Source: an uncultured Gammaproteobacteria bacterium
GTDB taxonomy: Bacteria; Pseudomonadota; Gammaproteobacteria; Pseudomonadales; Pseudohongiellaceae
Reading direction: 5' to 3'
Assembly: GCA_903889815.1 (NCBI GenBank)
Contig: CAISYX010000248.1
Location: 1-5,948 of the forward strand
Length of the DNA: 5,948 nucleotides
Positions 1 through 5,822 of this stretch are shown here, in pieces (within the stretch, counting starts at the first letter, position 1; each line of letters begins with the position of its first letter). A program made the translations under genes and the position numbers. Under the pieces are notes generated by a model, which was not told where the DNA came from, ran no database searches, and saw only the letters and a list, made by a program, of their open reading frames with translations.

Positions 1-1
1 C

Positions 2-1366
2 ATCAGCCGCGATGCACCGTATTTCGGCTTCGAGATTCCCGACGAGCCGGGCAAATACTTCTACGTGTGGCTGGATGCGCCCGTGGGCTACATGGCCAGC
101 TTCGAGGTGTTCTGCAAGCGCAGCGGCTATGACTTCGATGCTTACTGGAAGCCCGGTCACGGCACCGAGCTCTATCATTTCATCGGCAAGGACATCGTCA
201 ACTTCCACACCCTGTTCTGGCCGGCCATGCTCAGCAGTGTGGGCTATCGCACGCCCACCGGCGTGTTCGTGCACGGCTTCGTGACCATCAATGGTCAGAA
301 GATGTCGAAATCACGTGGCACCTTCATCAATGCCAGCGATTATCTCGCGCATCTGGACCCGGAGTATCTGCGCTATTACTTTGCCGCCAAGCTCTCCAGC
401 GCCGTGGACGATCTGGACCTGAACCTTGACGATTTCGTGGCGCGGGTAAACTCTGATCTGGTGGGCAAAGTGGTGAACATCGCCAGCCGCTGTGCAGGCT
501 TCATAAGCAAAGGATTCGATGGCATGCTCAGTACGCAGTCCAGCGAGCCCGCACTGGTGGCAGAGTTCCAGGCCGCCAAGGCCGAGATCGCCGCGCACTA
601 TGAGAGCCGTGACTACAGCAAGGCACTGCGCCAGATCATGGCGCTGGCCGACAAGGCCAATGCCTACATCGCCGACAAGGCGCCCTGGACGCTGGCCAAG
701 ACGGACAAGCAGTCCCCTGAGGTGCAGGCCATCTGCAGCACGGGCATCAATCTGTTCCGCCTGATCATGAGCTATCTCAAGCCGGTGCTGCCCACCATGG
801 CATCCCGCGCTGAAGCCTTTCTGGCCATAGAGCCATTGCAATGGGACAGTGTCGACTCTCTGCTGCTGGCGCATCGCATCGGCACCTTCACGCCGCTGCT
901 GACCCGCGTGGAGCCCGACAAGGTGGCGGCCATGATGGCGTCTGCTGGTGCTGTGGGAGCAGTCGCTGTGGGAGCGGGCTTGCCCGCGAACAATTCCCCT
1001 CTGACCCAGGACCCCCTCGCCGACGAAATCGCCTACCCTGACTTCGCGAAGGTGGATCTGCGCATCGCCCGCATCGTCAACGCCGAGCATGTGGAAGGCG
1101 CCGAGAAGCTGCTGAAGCTGCACCTTGACCTGGGCCTCGGCGCCGACGGTCAGCCCGTGCTGCGCACGGTGTTCTCCGGCATCAAGTCTGCCTATGACCC
1201 GGCCACGCTGGTCGGCCGGCTGACGGTGCTGGTCGCCAATCTGGCGCCCCGCAAGATGAAGTTCGGCATGTCCGAAGGCATGGTGCTGGCCGCCGGCCCT
1301 GGCGGCAAAGACATCTGGTTGCTGCAGCCTGACAGCGGCGCTCAGCCGGGCATGCGGGTGGTGTAG
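2..1366 (+). CDS. metG: Methionyl-tRNA synthetase, C-terminal 454 residues (5' end outside window)
   Basis: This enzyme charges tRNA-Met with methionine in the cytoplasm, using ATP. The frame is open from base 2 and ends at TAG 1364-1366. Numbering from the first complete codon, the class I KMSKS signature is at residues 100-104 (GQKMSKSRGT). The anticodon-binding helical domain carries VNIASR (N159, R163) and DKAPW (W229). The spacing KMSKS-N-W (59 and 70 residues) matches E. coli N391, R395 and W461, the anticodon-recognising residues, so about 232 N-terminal residues including the HIGH motif lie upstream. From about residue 347 (DFAKVDLRIARIV) to the end runs the EMAP/Trbp111-like tRNA-binding and dimerisation domain. 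The linker between them (about 310-340) is Ala/Gly/Val-rich and contains an in-frame REP sequence (residues 317-330). Full length would be about 686 residues, normal for long-form bacterial MetG. The reading frame looks intact and the protein functional. Confidence 0.97.
   Translation: MSRDAPYFGFEIPDEPGKYFYVWLDAPVGYMASFEVFCKRSGYDFDAYWKPGHGTELYHFIGKDIVNFHTLFWPAMLSSVGYRTPTGVFVHGFVTINGQKMSKSRGTFINASDYLAHLDPEYLRYYFAAKLSSAVDDLDLNLDDFVARVNSDLVGKVVNIASRCAGFISKGFDGMLSTQSSEPALVAEFQAAKAEIAAHYESRDYSKALRQIMALADKANAYIADKAPWTLAKTDKQSPEVQAICSTGINLFRLIMSYLKPVLPTMASRAEAFLAIEPLQWDSVDSLLLAHRIGTFTPLLTRVEPDKVAAMMASAGAVGAVAVGAGLPANNSPLTQDPLADEIAYPDFAKVDLRIARIVNAEHVEGAEKLLKLHLDLGLGADGQPVLRTVFSGIKSAYDPATLVGRLTVLVANLAPRKMKFGMSEGMVLAAGPGGKDIWLLQPDSGAQPGMRVV
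950..990 (+). repeat. REP element (Pseudomonas-type) inside the metG linker, with a duplicated 5' half
   Basis: Bases 968-990 begin with GTGG and continue into GAGCGGGCTTGCCCGCG followed by AA. This matches the common REP (repetitive extragenic palindrome) of Pseudomonas and relatives as I know it: a GTRG head followed by an imperfect hairpin. The stem is GCGGGC 974-979 with GCCCGC 982-987. The head is preceded by a second copy of GCTGTGGGAGC: copies at 950-960 and 965-975, period 15 bases. Such elements are normally intergenic and are thought to be spread by RAYT (TnpA-REP) transposases. Here the element is read in frame as AVGAVAVGAGLPAN, which keeps metG open. Its position in a flexible linker explains why it could be tolerated. 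No RAYT gene is in the window. Confidence 0.85.
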
Positions 1367-1549
1367 TTCACACGAAAGCCGTCAGCGGACACTGCTGTCC
1401 TGCACGGTCCCGCGCCGACCAGAACGCTGCATGCTGCCGTCGCGCTTGAACAGCGCATCGGCGGGATTGTTGCAAAAGCCCTGTATCCCACACAGGTCGC
1501 CATGTTCTCCCACCCCTGCAGCCAGTGCTACGATAGTCATACTTGTTGT

Positions 1550-1553
1550 GGAG
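1550..1553 (+). promoter_or_regulatory. Ribosome-binding site of the antitoxin gene
   Basis: GGAG lies nine bases upstream of the ATG at 1563. It supports starting the antitoxin there rather than at the in-frame ATG 1431, which would add 44 residues unlike anything in the family. I see no convincing sigma-70 promoter in the preceding 180 bases; TACGAT at 1529-1534 could be a -10 box but lacks a good -35 partner. Confidence 0.6.
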
Positions 1554-1562
1554 ATAGAGTCA

Positions 1563-1820
1563 ATGAAAGTGGAGCTGGTCACCAACCTGAAGCGTCAGGC
1601 CGCCAAGATACTCGCTGATCTGCGCGAGACGAAGGAATCCGTGCTGATCACCGAACACGGATTGCCATCGGCGTATCTGGTGGATGTCGATGACTATGAG
1701 TTCATGCAACGCAGACTGTCCCTTCTTGAACGGCTGTCCCAGGGAGAACGCGCTATTCTTGACGGTAGAACTCTCTCTGCTGAGCAGGCAAGGATGCGAA
1801 TGCACAAGCGGCTGAAGTAA
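1563..1820 (+). CDS. Type II antitoxin, Phd/YefM family
   Basis: The protein has 85 residues, the usual size for this family. The N-terminal half (about 1-50: MKVELVTNLKRQAAKILADL, then VLITEHGLPSAYLVDVDDYE) is the Phd/YefM DNA-binding fold: a beta strand and helix leading to a strand with the family's 'ITxHGxPxAxLV' pattern. The C-terminal part (about 51-85, LLERLSQGERAILDGRTLSAEQARMRM) is the charged tail that, in relatives, wraps around a ParE/RelE-type toxin. Family knowledge says it neutralises the toxin by direct contact and represses its own operon with it. The toxin that should follow is broken (1808-1985), so this antitoxin is probably an orphan. The start at 1563 is chosen for the ribosome-binding site and family length. 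The gene is unrelated to metG and was probably acquired as a module. Confidence 0.9.
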   Translation: MKVELVTNLKRQAAKILADLRETKESVLITEHGLPSAYLVDVDDYEFMQRRLSLLERLSQGERAILDGRTLSAEQARMRMHKRLK

Positions 1821-1985
1821 TCTGGACTGAACCCGCACTGATTGCCGCAATCTGTTTATCGGGAGCTTTACGTCAGACCCTGCCGCATTTTCTACAGGCA
1901 GGACAATGAAGTTGTCTTTATGCTGTATGTCATGCGTGAAGAGAGACAGTTGCGTCAGTATCTTCTGGAAAGCAGTGCTGACTGA
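1808..1985 (+). pseudogene. Remnant of a ParE/RelE-type toxin gene (no start codon, internal deletion, frame change)
   Basis: The 5' piece, bases 1811-1852, reads AEVIWTEPALIAAI, the typical first residues of ParE-like toxins paired with Phd-type antitoxins, overlapping the antitoxin's stop as such pairs usually do. The codon before it, where ATG is expected, is GCG (1808-1810), and there is no ATG, GTG or TTG in this frame back to the TGA at 1781. The 3' piece, in a different frame and ending at TGA 1983-1985, reads SVYRELYVRPCRIFYRQDNE and then VVFMLYVMREERQLRQ. This is the toxin family's C-terminal core: the conserved 'PxRIxYR' strand followed by the 'V(M)RxER' strand. The two pieces abut near 1850, so about 40-50 central residues of a roughly 100-residue toxin are missing. 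Translation of a working toxin looks impossible. The family call is from pattern recognition, not from a database search. Confidence 0.8.
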
Positions 1986-2048
1986 AACCACTGTCTGAAA
2001 ATTTCCGTTGAACATGAGAGCTCCCAAGTCCCCCAATCCTGCCGTCTT

Positions 2049-2063
2049 TTGATGGACCATCAA
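2049..2063. promoter_or_regulatory. Perfect 15-bp palindrome at the start of the paiB-like gene, candidate operator
   Basis: TTGATGG-A-CCATCAA is a perfect inverted repeat with 7-base arms around a single central A. It ends two bases before the ATG at 2066 and covers the place where the ribosome-binding site must lie (GGA at 2054-2056 is the only weak Shine-Dalgarno match). A dimeric regulator bound here, or the folded mRNA, could block expression. Members of the PaiB family were described as negative regulators, so autoregulation is one possibility. No binding protein can be named from the sequence. Confidence 0.5.
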
Positions 2064-2065
2064 CC

Positions 2066-2656
2066 ATGTATATTCCAAAAGCCTTCGAGGCTCCCGATAC
2101 TGACGTCATGCACGCACTGATGCGTGCCCACCCGCTCGGTGCCCTGGTCACACTCTCGCCGTCGGGGCTTGAGGCCAACCACATTCCCCTGCAGCTGCTG
2201 GCCGACGTTGGTCCCCATGGCACGCTGCGCGGCCACGTGGCGCGGGCCAATCCACTGCTGCGCGATCTGCAGCTGCTGGATGCGCTGGTGATCTTTCAAG
2301 GCCCCCAGGCCTATGTCAGCCCGGGGTGGTATCCCACCAAGCAGGTCACTGGCAAGGCCGTGCCTACCTGGAATTACATGGTCGTGCATGTCCATGGGCC
2401 GTTGCGCATCGTGGAAGACGCAGACTGGTTGCGAACCCAGCTTGCAGCACTGACCGCCACCCACGAGGCGGGCCAGGCGCAGCCCTGGTCGATGGACGAA
2501 GCGCCGCCGGACTATATCGACACCCTGATGAAGGCCATCGTCGGCATCGAGATTCCCATCGCGCGCCTGGAAGGCAAGTGGAAGCTCAGTCAGAACCAGC
2601 CGGTGCAGAATCGCAATGGCGTGATCGCCGGCATGCAGGAGCAGTCCAGCCAATAG
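2066..2656 (+). CDS. PaiB-family FMN-binding protein (putative negative transcriptional regulator)
   Basis: The protein has 196 residues, close to the roughly 200 usual for the PaiB family, and starts with the family's typical MYIPKxFE. Recognisable blocks are the N-terminal strand region with ANHIPLQLL (37-45), RGHVARANP (55-63), then QAYVSPGWYP (81-90), VPTWNYMVVHVHG (99-111) and KWKLSQN (171-177). The fold is a split-barrel flavin-binding domain related to pyridoxamine-phosphate oxidases. In Bacillus, PaiB was described as a repressor of sporulation and degradative-enzyme genes. In proteobacteria the real role is unclear and could be flavin- or heme-related redox chemistry. No helix-turn-helix is visible. 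A perfect palindrome (2049-2063) sits immediately before the start. The next gene begins 27 bases after its stop on the same strand, so the two are likely cotranscribed. The family assignment is strong; the regulatory role is inferred. Confidence 0.92.
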   Translation: MYIPKAFEAPDTDVMHALMRAHPLGALVTLSPSGLEANHIPLQLLADVGPHGTLRGHVARANPLLRDLQLLDALVIFQGPQAYVSPGWYPTKQVTGKAVPTWNYMVVHVHGPLRIVEDADWLRTQLAALTATHEAGQAQPWSMDEAPPDYIDTLMKAIVGIEIPIARLEGKWKLSQNQPVQNRNGVIAGMQEQSSQ

Positions 2657-2671
2657 CAAACACCAGCAGGC

Positions 2672-2677
2672 AAGGAG
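2672..2677 (+). promoter_or_regulatory. Strong Shine-Dalgarno of the patatin-like gene
   Basis: AAGGAG lies six bases before the ATG at 2684 and fixes that start. The lack of any comparable site before the downstream ATG at 4406 is part of the case that the downstream segment was once the 3' end of this gene. Confidence 0.85.
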
Positions 2678-2683
2678 AGCAGC

Positions 2684-4396
2684 ATGAAGAAAACGCTTCG
2701 GATCGGCTTTGCCATGGGCGGCGGCGTGTCGCTCGGGACCTTCAACGGCGCGGCGCTGACACAGACGCTCAAGCTGGCCGTGTTGCGGGGCAATTTCACG
2801 GATGTGCAGGTGGACTGTTTTTCGGGCGCCAGCGCCGGGGCCATGTCCCTGGCTGTGATGCTGCGCGGACTGGTATCGCAGACGCCGGACGAATTGCAGA
2901 AGGCCCGGCTGGCGCTGACAGAGGAGTTCGGCGAAGAGTTTCTGCAATTGCCCGAAGGCAGTGACCGGCAGCGCAATCTGCTGGCCGCCCAGGTCGTGCA
3001 GGCGGCGCAGGAAGACATCTGGGTACGGCAGATCAGCATCGAGCGGCTGCTGGATGACGGTGCCGGGCCCGGGCACGCCTTGCGCCACACCGCGGGCTTT
3101 CTCAATCGCGCCACGGTGGAAAAGATTGCCCACGATGCCATCCGCTTCGACACCGAGACCCTCGATCTGTCGGGCAAACGCTTGCTGGCCGACCGCGTTC
3201 TGTTCGGCTGTGCGCTCAATAATCTCACGCCCATCCTGATGGACGCCCGCAGCGAATTCACCAGCAACAAACTGTTCTTTTCCTCGCTCGCCGAGGGCAT
3301 GACTTCGTGGGCCCACCGCGAGATGCGGGTGTTCGATCTGATGTTTGGCAATGTGGCAGTTGCAACATTGGACGATGAAAAGGAACACCCCTCGCGCTGG
3401 TTCCGGTATCGGGCCGGCGATTTTGCAGCGAACAAGACCAGCGACCTGCGCACGCGCAAGGCGTGGTCCACCATCGCGGCCACGGCAGTGGCATCAGGGG
3501 CCTTTCCCGGGGCGTTCGAGCCTGTGGTACTGACTCGCCACAGTTTCGAATACGGCTATCAGGATGCCGAAAATCCCGGGCTGTGGCCGGAAGAGCTGGC
3601 CGGGCGCGCGACACATCCTTTCACTTATTCGGATGGCGGCGCGTTCAACAACGAGCCGATTCGCGACTGTTTCCGCATGTGCTCGTTTCTCGACGCGAAA
3701 GGCGGAGCAGAAGAGTTCGAGCGCTGGATAGTGTTTGTCGATCCCAACGTGGAGGAACCCGCCACAGTGTTTCAGCTGCCCCTGCACCAATCGCATTGCC
3801 TCAAGGACTCAGGTGATCTGAGTCTGACCGACAAGCGTCACGTGCAACGGCTGCAGTCCCTTGACCGCCTGTTGCCCTTTGCGGGCTCTCTGCTTGCGGC
3901 CATCATGAACGAGGCCCGCGGCATTGAAGGCGACAAGATCTTCAAGACCCACAAGCGTTTCGCTTTGCGCGATGGCGTCCGCAGCGTGCTGGCGGACGCG
4001 CTTGGTTCGCAGCCAGCGCCATCCGTCATGGCGGCCCTCTGGAAATTCATCGAGGAACAGCTCGACAGCAATCGTCGCAATCTGCTGATCCCGGTCGGCG
4101 GCTTGACGCCGCTGGCAGAACTGCGCCGCGTGATCAGCGAAGAGAAGGATCTGGCGCCCTTGCTGGCCGAGCTCGCAGACCCTGCCGCCCGCACGGAAGG
4201 CCCGCACAAGGCCTTGTGGCTGCGCGCCCTGGCTTTCGTGGCAGTGGATCTGGTGATGGACATGACGGGCAAGAGCCGGGAGCCCCTCCTGATCGCCATC
4301 GCGCCAGACTCGCCGCTCCCGGGCAGCCTAATGTCGGGTTTCGGAGGCTTTATGTCGGAGGAGCCAGGCAAATTCGAGGTGGCGCAGGCGCGCTAA
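2684..4396 (+). CDS. Patatin-like phospholipase / acyl hydrolase, probably truncated by an in-frame TAA
   Basis: The 570-residue product is predicted to hydrolyse ester bonds of lipids with a Ser-Asp dyad. Visible features are the glycine-rich oxyanion loop MGGGVSLGTF (11-20), the nucleophile elbow G-A-S-A-G at 48-52 (Ser50), ATAVASGAFPGAFEP (266-280), a segment typical of patatins, and the D-G-G motif YSDGGAFNNEP with the catalytic Asp317. All catalytic elements are therefore present. No signal peptide is visible; the N-terminus runs straight into the first strand. The region after about 340 is a long helical extension of the kind seen in large bacterial patatins with a DUF3376-like C-terminal part, a comparison made from memory. 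The TAA at 4394-4396 falls within a stretch reading GKFEVAQAR-stop-SAQMLLEAAERI, and the same frame continues open to 5089, so the protein probably ended about 230 residues later in the ancestor. The 570-residue product may still be active, may be unstable, or the stop may be an error. Confidence 0.9.
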   Translation: MKKTLRIGFAMGGGVSLGTFNGAALTQTLKLAVLRGNFTDVQVDCFSGASAGAMSLAVMLRGLVSQTPDELQKARLALTEEFGEEFLQLPEGSDRQRNLLAAQVVQAAQEDIWVRQISIERLLDDGAGPGHALRHTAGFLNRATVEKIAHDAIRFDTETLDLSGKRLLADRVLFGCALNNLTPILMDARSEFTSNKLFFSSLAEGMTSWAHREMRVFDLMFGNVAVATLDDEKEHPSRWFRYRAGDFAANKTSDLRTRKAWSTIAATAVASGAFPGAFEPVVLTRHSFEYGYQDAENPGLWPEELAGRATHPFTYSDGGAFNNEPIRDCFRMCSFLDAKGGAEEFERWIVFVDPNVEEPATVFQLPLHQSHCLKDSGDLSLTDKRHVQRLQSLDRLLPFAGSLLAAIMNEARGIEGDKIFKTHKRFALRDGVRSVLADALGSQPAPSVMAALWKFIEEQLDSNRRNLLIPVGGLTPLAELRRVISEEKDLAPLLAELADPAARTEGPHKALWLRALAFVAVDLVMDMTGKSREPLLIAIAPDSPLPGSLMSGFGGFMSEEPGKFEVAQAR

Positions 4397-4403
4397 AGCG
4401 CGC
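4388..4403 (+). other. GC hairpin centred on the interrupting TAA stop
   Basis: GCGCGC (4388-4393), TAAA (4394-4397), GCGCGC (4398-4403) is a perfect inverted repeat: six G/C pairs plus a possible T-A pair, with the stop codon in the loop. If the stop codon were TAC or TAT, the upstream and downstream reading frames would join without any other change. There is no T-tract, so this is not an ordinary intrinsic terminator. A dense GCGCGC hairpin is also a place where polymerases and base callers may make mistakes. Confidence 0.6.
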
Positions 4404-4405
4404 AG

Positions 4406-5089
4406 ATGCTGCTGGAAGCGGCTGAGCGCATCCCGGCGGTCGCGACCACGAAGCCCGAGTTCACGGCTCAGGCCCGTGCCCGTTACGAGCAGGACTTCCG
4501 GGCGAAGACGCCCTTGCTGGCCAGGCGACTGGCACAGGTGCTGGACGGCAGTCAGAACGCGCTGCTGGCGGCGCTTCCCGACCTGCTGGTGAGCAGTATC
4601 ATCCGCAGGGCTCTGGATGATTTCGTGGACAAAGCCTTCGTTGCAGACAGGAAGCAGGCGTTGAAGGTGGAATTCTGTCTGATCGTGCCGCCGGCAATCG
4701 AAGGTGTGGAACTGGAAGACCGCCAGCGGCGTGTTCGGGACATGAAGCCCGCGCTGCTGGATGGCGAACGGTGCCTGATCACGTTCGCTACGTTCCGCTA
4801 TGCCCGTGCCGAAGATGGCGGCTGCGTGGACAGCGAATGGCAGGGCGTGCATCTGGACGCGAAAAAGGGGGTGTTGCCCGTCGCGCACCAGCATCGATTG
4901 CTGGACGGGGGCTTCTGCTCGATTGCACTGCCCGATGCCGCCCTGATGCAGCAGGCCTTGCTGCATCCCAACCCTCGCTTCGTGCTGACACTGCGCGCCG
5001 AACACGCCGGGCAGAGCCTTCCCGCCAGTGTCTGGCAGGAAGGACTGTCGACGGGAGTACTGGCTTTGGAAGAGACGCTCTACGTGTGA
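4406..5089 (+). CDS. Probable detached C-terminal segment of the patatin-like protein (no family recognised on its own)
   Basis: Read from ATG 4406 this gives 227 residues, but the ATG has no Shine-Dalgarno sequence, lies nine bases after the patatin stop, and is in the same frame as the patatin gene. The frame is open from 4397, reading SAQ before the Met. The N-terminal half is helical and charged (RARYEQDFRAKTPLLARRLA, then ALPDLLVSSIIRRALDDFVD). The C-terminal half looks strand-rich (LKVEFCLIVPP, CLITFATFRYA, RFVLTLRAEH) and ends ALEETLYV. No signal peptide or membrane segment is visible. I infer that it is the 3' end of one roughly 801-residue patatin-family gene split by the TAA. The alternative is an independent small gene translated by coupling across the stop. 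Codon composition matches its neighbours and the frame shows no further damage, so the interruption, if real, is recent. Confidence 0.7.
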   Translation: MLLEAAERIPAVATTKPEFTAQARARYEQDFRAKTPLLARRLAQVLDGSQNALLAALPDLLVSSIIRRALDDFVDKAFVADRKQALKVEFCLIVPPAIEGVELEDRQRRVRDMKPALLDGERCLITFATFRYARAEDGGCVDSEWQGVHLDAKKGVLPVAHQHRLLDGGFCSIALPDAALMQQALLHPNPRFVLTLRAEHAGQSLPASVWQEGLSTGVLALEETLYV

Positions 5090-5190
5090 GACTCTTCAGG
5101 TCGTACTCGCAGGTTCGGCATCGGGTTGCGCACTCGGCTGGCCGGAGATGGCCAGGTACAGCGAGGCGCCCGATGCCCTGATGCAGCCGC

Positions 5191-5220
5191 TTTACTTGCG
5201 CTGCGTGCTGTGCACAGAAT
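5191..5220 (+). promoter_or_regulatory. Weak candidate promoter for the cupin gene
   Basis: TTTACT (5191-5196) and CAGAAT (5215-5220) are 18 bases apart, each matching four of six positions of the sigma-70 consensus. The position, about 50 bases before the cupin start, is reasonable, but a match of this quality can arise by chance. Confidence 0.25.
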
Positions 5221-5243
5221 CGTCAGCGAACCCCCACCCATCA

Positions 5244-5267
5244 CAGCCGTTTGCGGCTGCCAAGGAG
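5244..5267 (+). promoter_or_regulatory. Leader hairpin directly before the cupin ribosome-binding site
   Basis: CAGCCG (5244-5249), TTTG, CGGCTG (5254-5259) forms a perfect 6-bp GC-rich stem with a four-base loop. It is followed after two bases by AAGGAG (5262-5267), the Shine-Dalgarno site five bases before ATG 5273. The Shine-Dalgarno call is secure. A regulatory role for the stem is only possible; it could equally insulate or stabilise the message. Confidence 0.55.
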
Positions 5268-5272
5268 TCATC

Positions 5273-5812
5273 ATGCAAAGAGCGTCAGATAAAAGAACGA
5301 CAAGCAGAACCTTTTCTCTCCCGTTACGCAGGCTGGTAGGTGCCGGCGTGCTGGCTGCAGTGTCCCTGGGAGCAGCGCCGCTGGCTCTGGCCCAGGGCGT
5401 TGTCGTCAAAGCACCGACCATCATCGCCGCGCGTGCGCAGTCCGACATGGAAAACACGGTAGACCGCCTGATTCAGGGAGTGGAAATTCCCGGCGGCAAA
5501 TTTGCCCTGGCTGCCTTGCGCCGCGTGCAGGCCGAGACCAGCGGACTGATCCACACCGATGTGACAGAGGTCTACCTGATTACGCACGGGCAGGGCTTGC
5601 TGGTGCTGGGAGGCACGCTTGAGGACACTCGCGAGACGGACCTGACCCGGGTATGGGCAGGGCCAAGCACTTCCGGCACTCATCAGGCCGGAGAAGAACA
5701 TGCCGTCAGCGTTGGCGATGTGGTCGTGGTGCCTGCCGGCACGGCGCACCGCTTCAAGGAGCTGACCGGCAAGATCGAAAACCTGGTGTTCCGTTTCGAA
5801 GCTGTGGAGTAA
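5273..5812 (+). CDS. Exported small cupin-domain protein
   Basis: The 179-residue product starts at ATG 5273, chosen for the AAGGAG five bases upstream and because a signal peptide then sits at the N-terminus. An in-frame ATG at 5126 would bury that signal. The signal has a basic region ending LPLRR (16-20), a hydrophobic core (21-38) and a likely cleavage after ALA (38-40, before QG). The paired Arg do not fit the full Tat consensus, so Sec export is more likely. The mature part is a single cupin barrel. Motif 1 reads SGLIHTDVTEVYLITHGQG, with H94 and E99 as probable metal ligands; the usual second His is D96. Motif 2 reads GDVVVVPAGTAHRF (148-161), with H159. A role as a periplasmic metal-dependent enzyme or binding protein is inferred; the substrate cannot be told. 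The gene has its own leader and ends ten bases before the convergent gene. Confidence 0.9.
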   Translation: MQRASDKRTTSRTFSLPLRRLVGAGVLAAVSLGAAPLALAQGVVVKAPTIIAARAQSDMENTVDRLIQGVEIPGGKFALAALRRVQAETSGLIHTDVTEVYLITHGQGLLVLGGTLEDTRETDLTRVWAGPSTSGTHQAGEEHAVSVGDVVVVPAGTAHRFKELTGKIENLVFRFEAVE

Positions 5813-5822
5813 GGCACTCAGC

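Noticed and set aside
311..1123. Long open frame on the - strand (270 codons) opposite metG
   Set aside because: It mirrors a securely identified gene, and its translation is low-complexity His/Gln/Leu-rich with no recognisable motif; long antisense frames are common in GC-rich DNA.
1387..1400. Inverted repeat GGACA-CTGC-TGTCC shortly after metG as a terminator
   Set aside because: The stem is only 5 bp and there is no T-tract; it is too weak to call.
1480..1496. Inverted repeat CCTGT..ACAGG in the spacer before the antitoxin, considered as an operator
   Set aside because: The arms are only five bases, it is about 70 bases from the start, and no repeat copy lies nearby; it is within chance expectation.
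1431..1562. 44-residue N-terminal extension of the antitoxin from an upstream in-frame ATG
   Set aside because: It has no family similarity, while ATG 1563 has a ribosome-binding site and gives the standard length.
1842..1985. A 47-codon standalone gene from TTG 1842 covering the toxin C-terminus
   Set aside because: There is no ribosome-binding site, and it would lack the first half of the toxin fold. It is better explained as part of the broken toxin.
1560..2078. 172-codon open frame on the - strand over the antitoxin and toxin remnant
   Set aside because: The + strand reading matches the toxin-antitoxin families in both pieces, so this frame is a shadow.
2060..3388. 442-codon open frame on the - strand opposite the paiB-like and patatin-like genes
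   Set aside because: Both + strand genes carry family motifs and the patatin has a strong ribosome-binding site. The antisense product is His/Gln-rich and shows no known domain.
5138..5155. Hairpin CTGGCC..GGCCAG after the patatin region as a terminator
   Set aside because: The 6-bp stem is not followed by T residues; it could be incidental.
5096..5191. Short - strand frame reading RASGASLYLAISGQPSAQP and ending in TGA
   Set aside because: It looks somewhat protein-like, but it has only 31 codons, no start codon and an upstream in-frame stop; I cannot tie it to any family, so I do not call a remnant.
5126..5272. 49-residue N-terminal extension of the cupin from ATG 5126
   Set aside because: It would place the signal peptide internally, and there is a strong Shine-Dalgarno site directly before ATG 5273.
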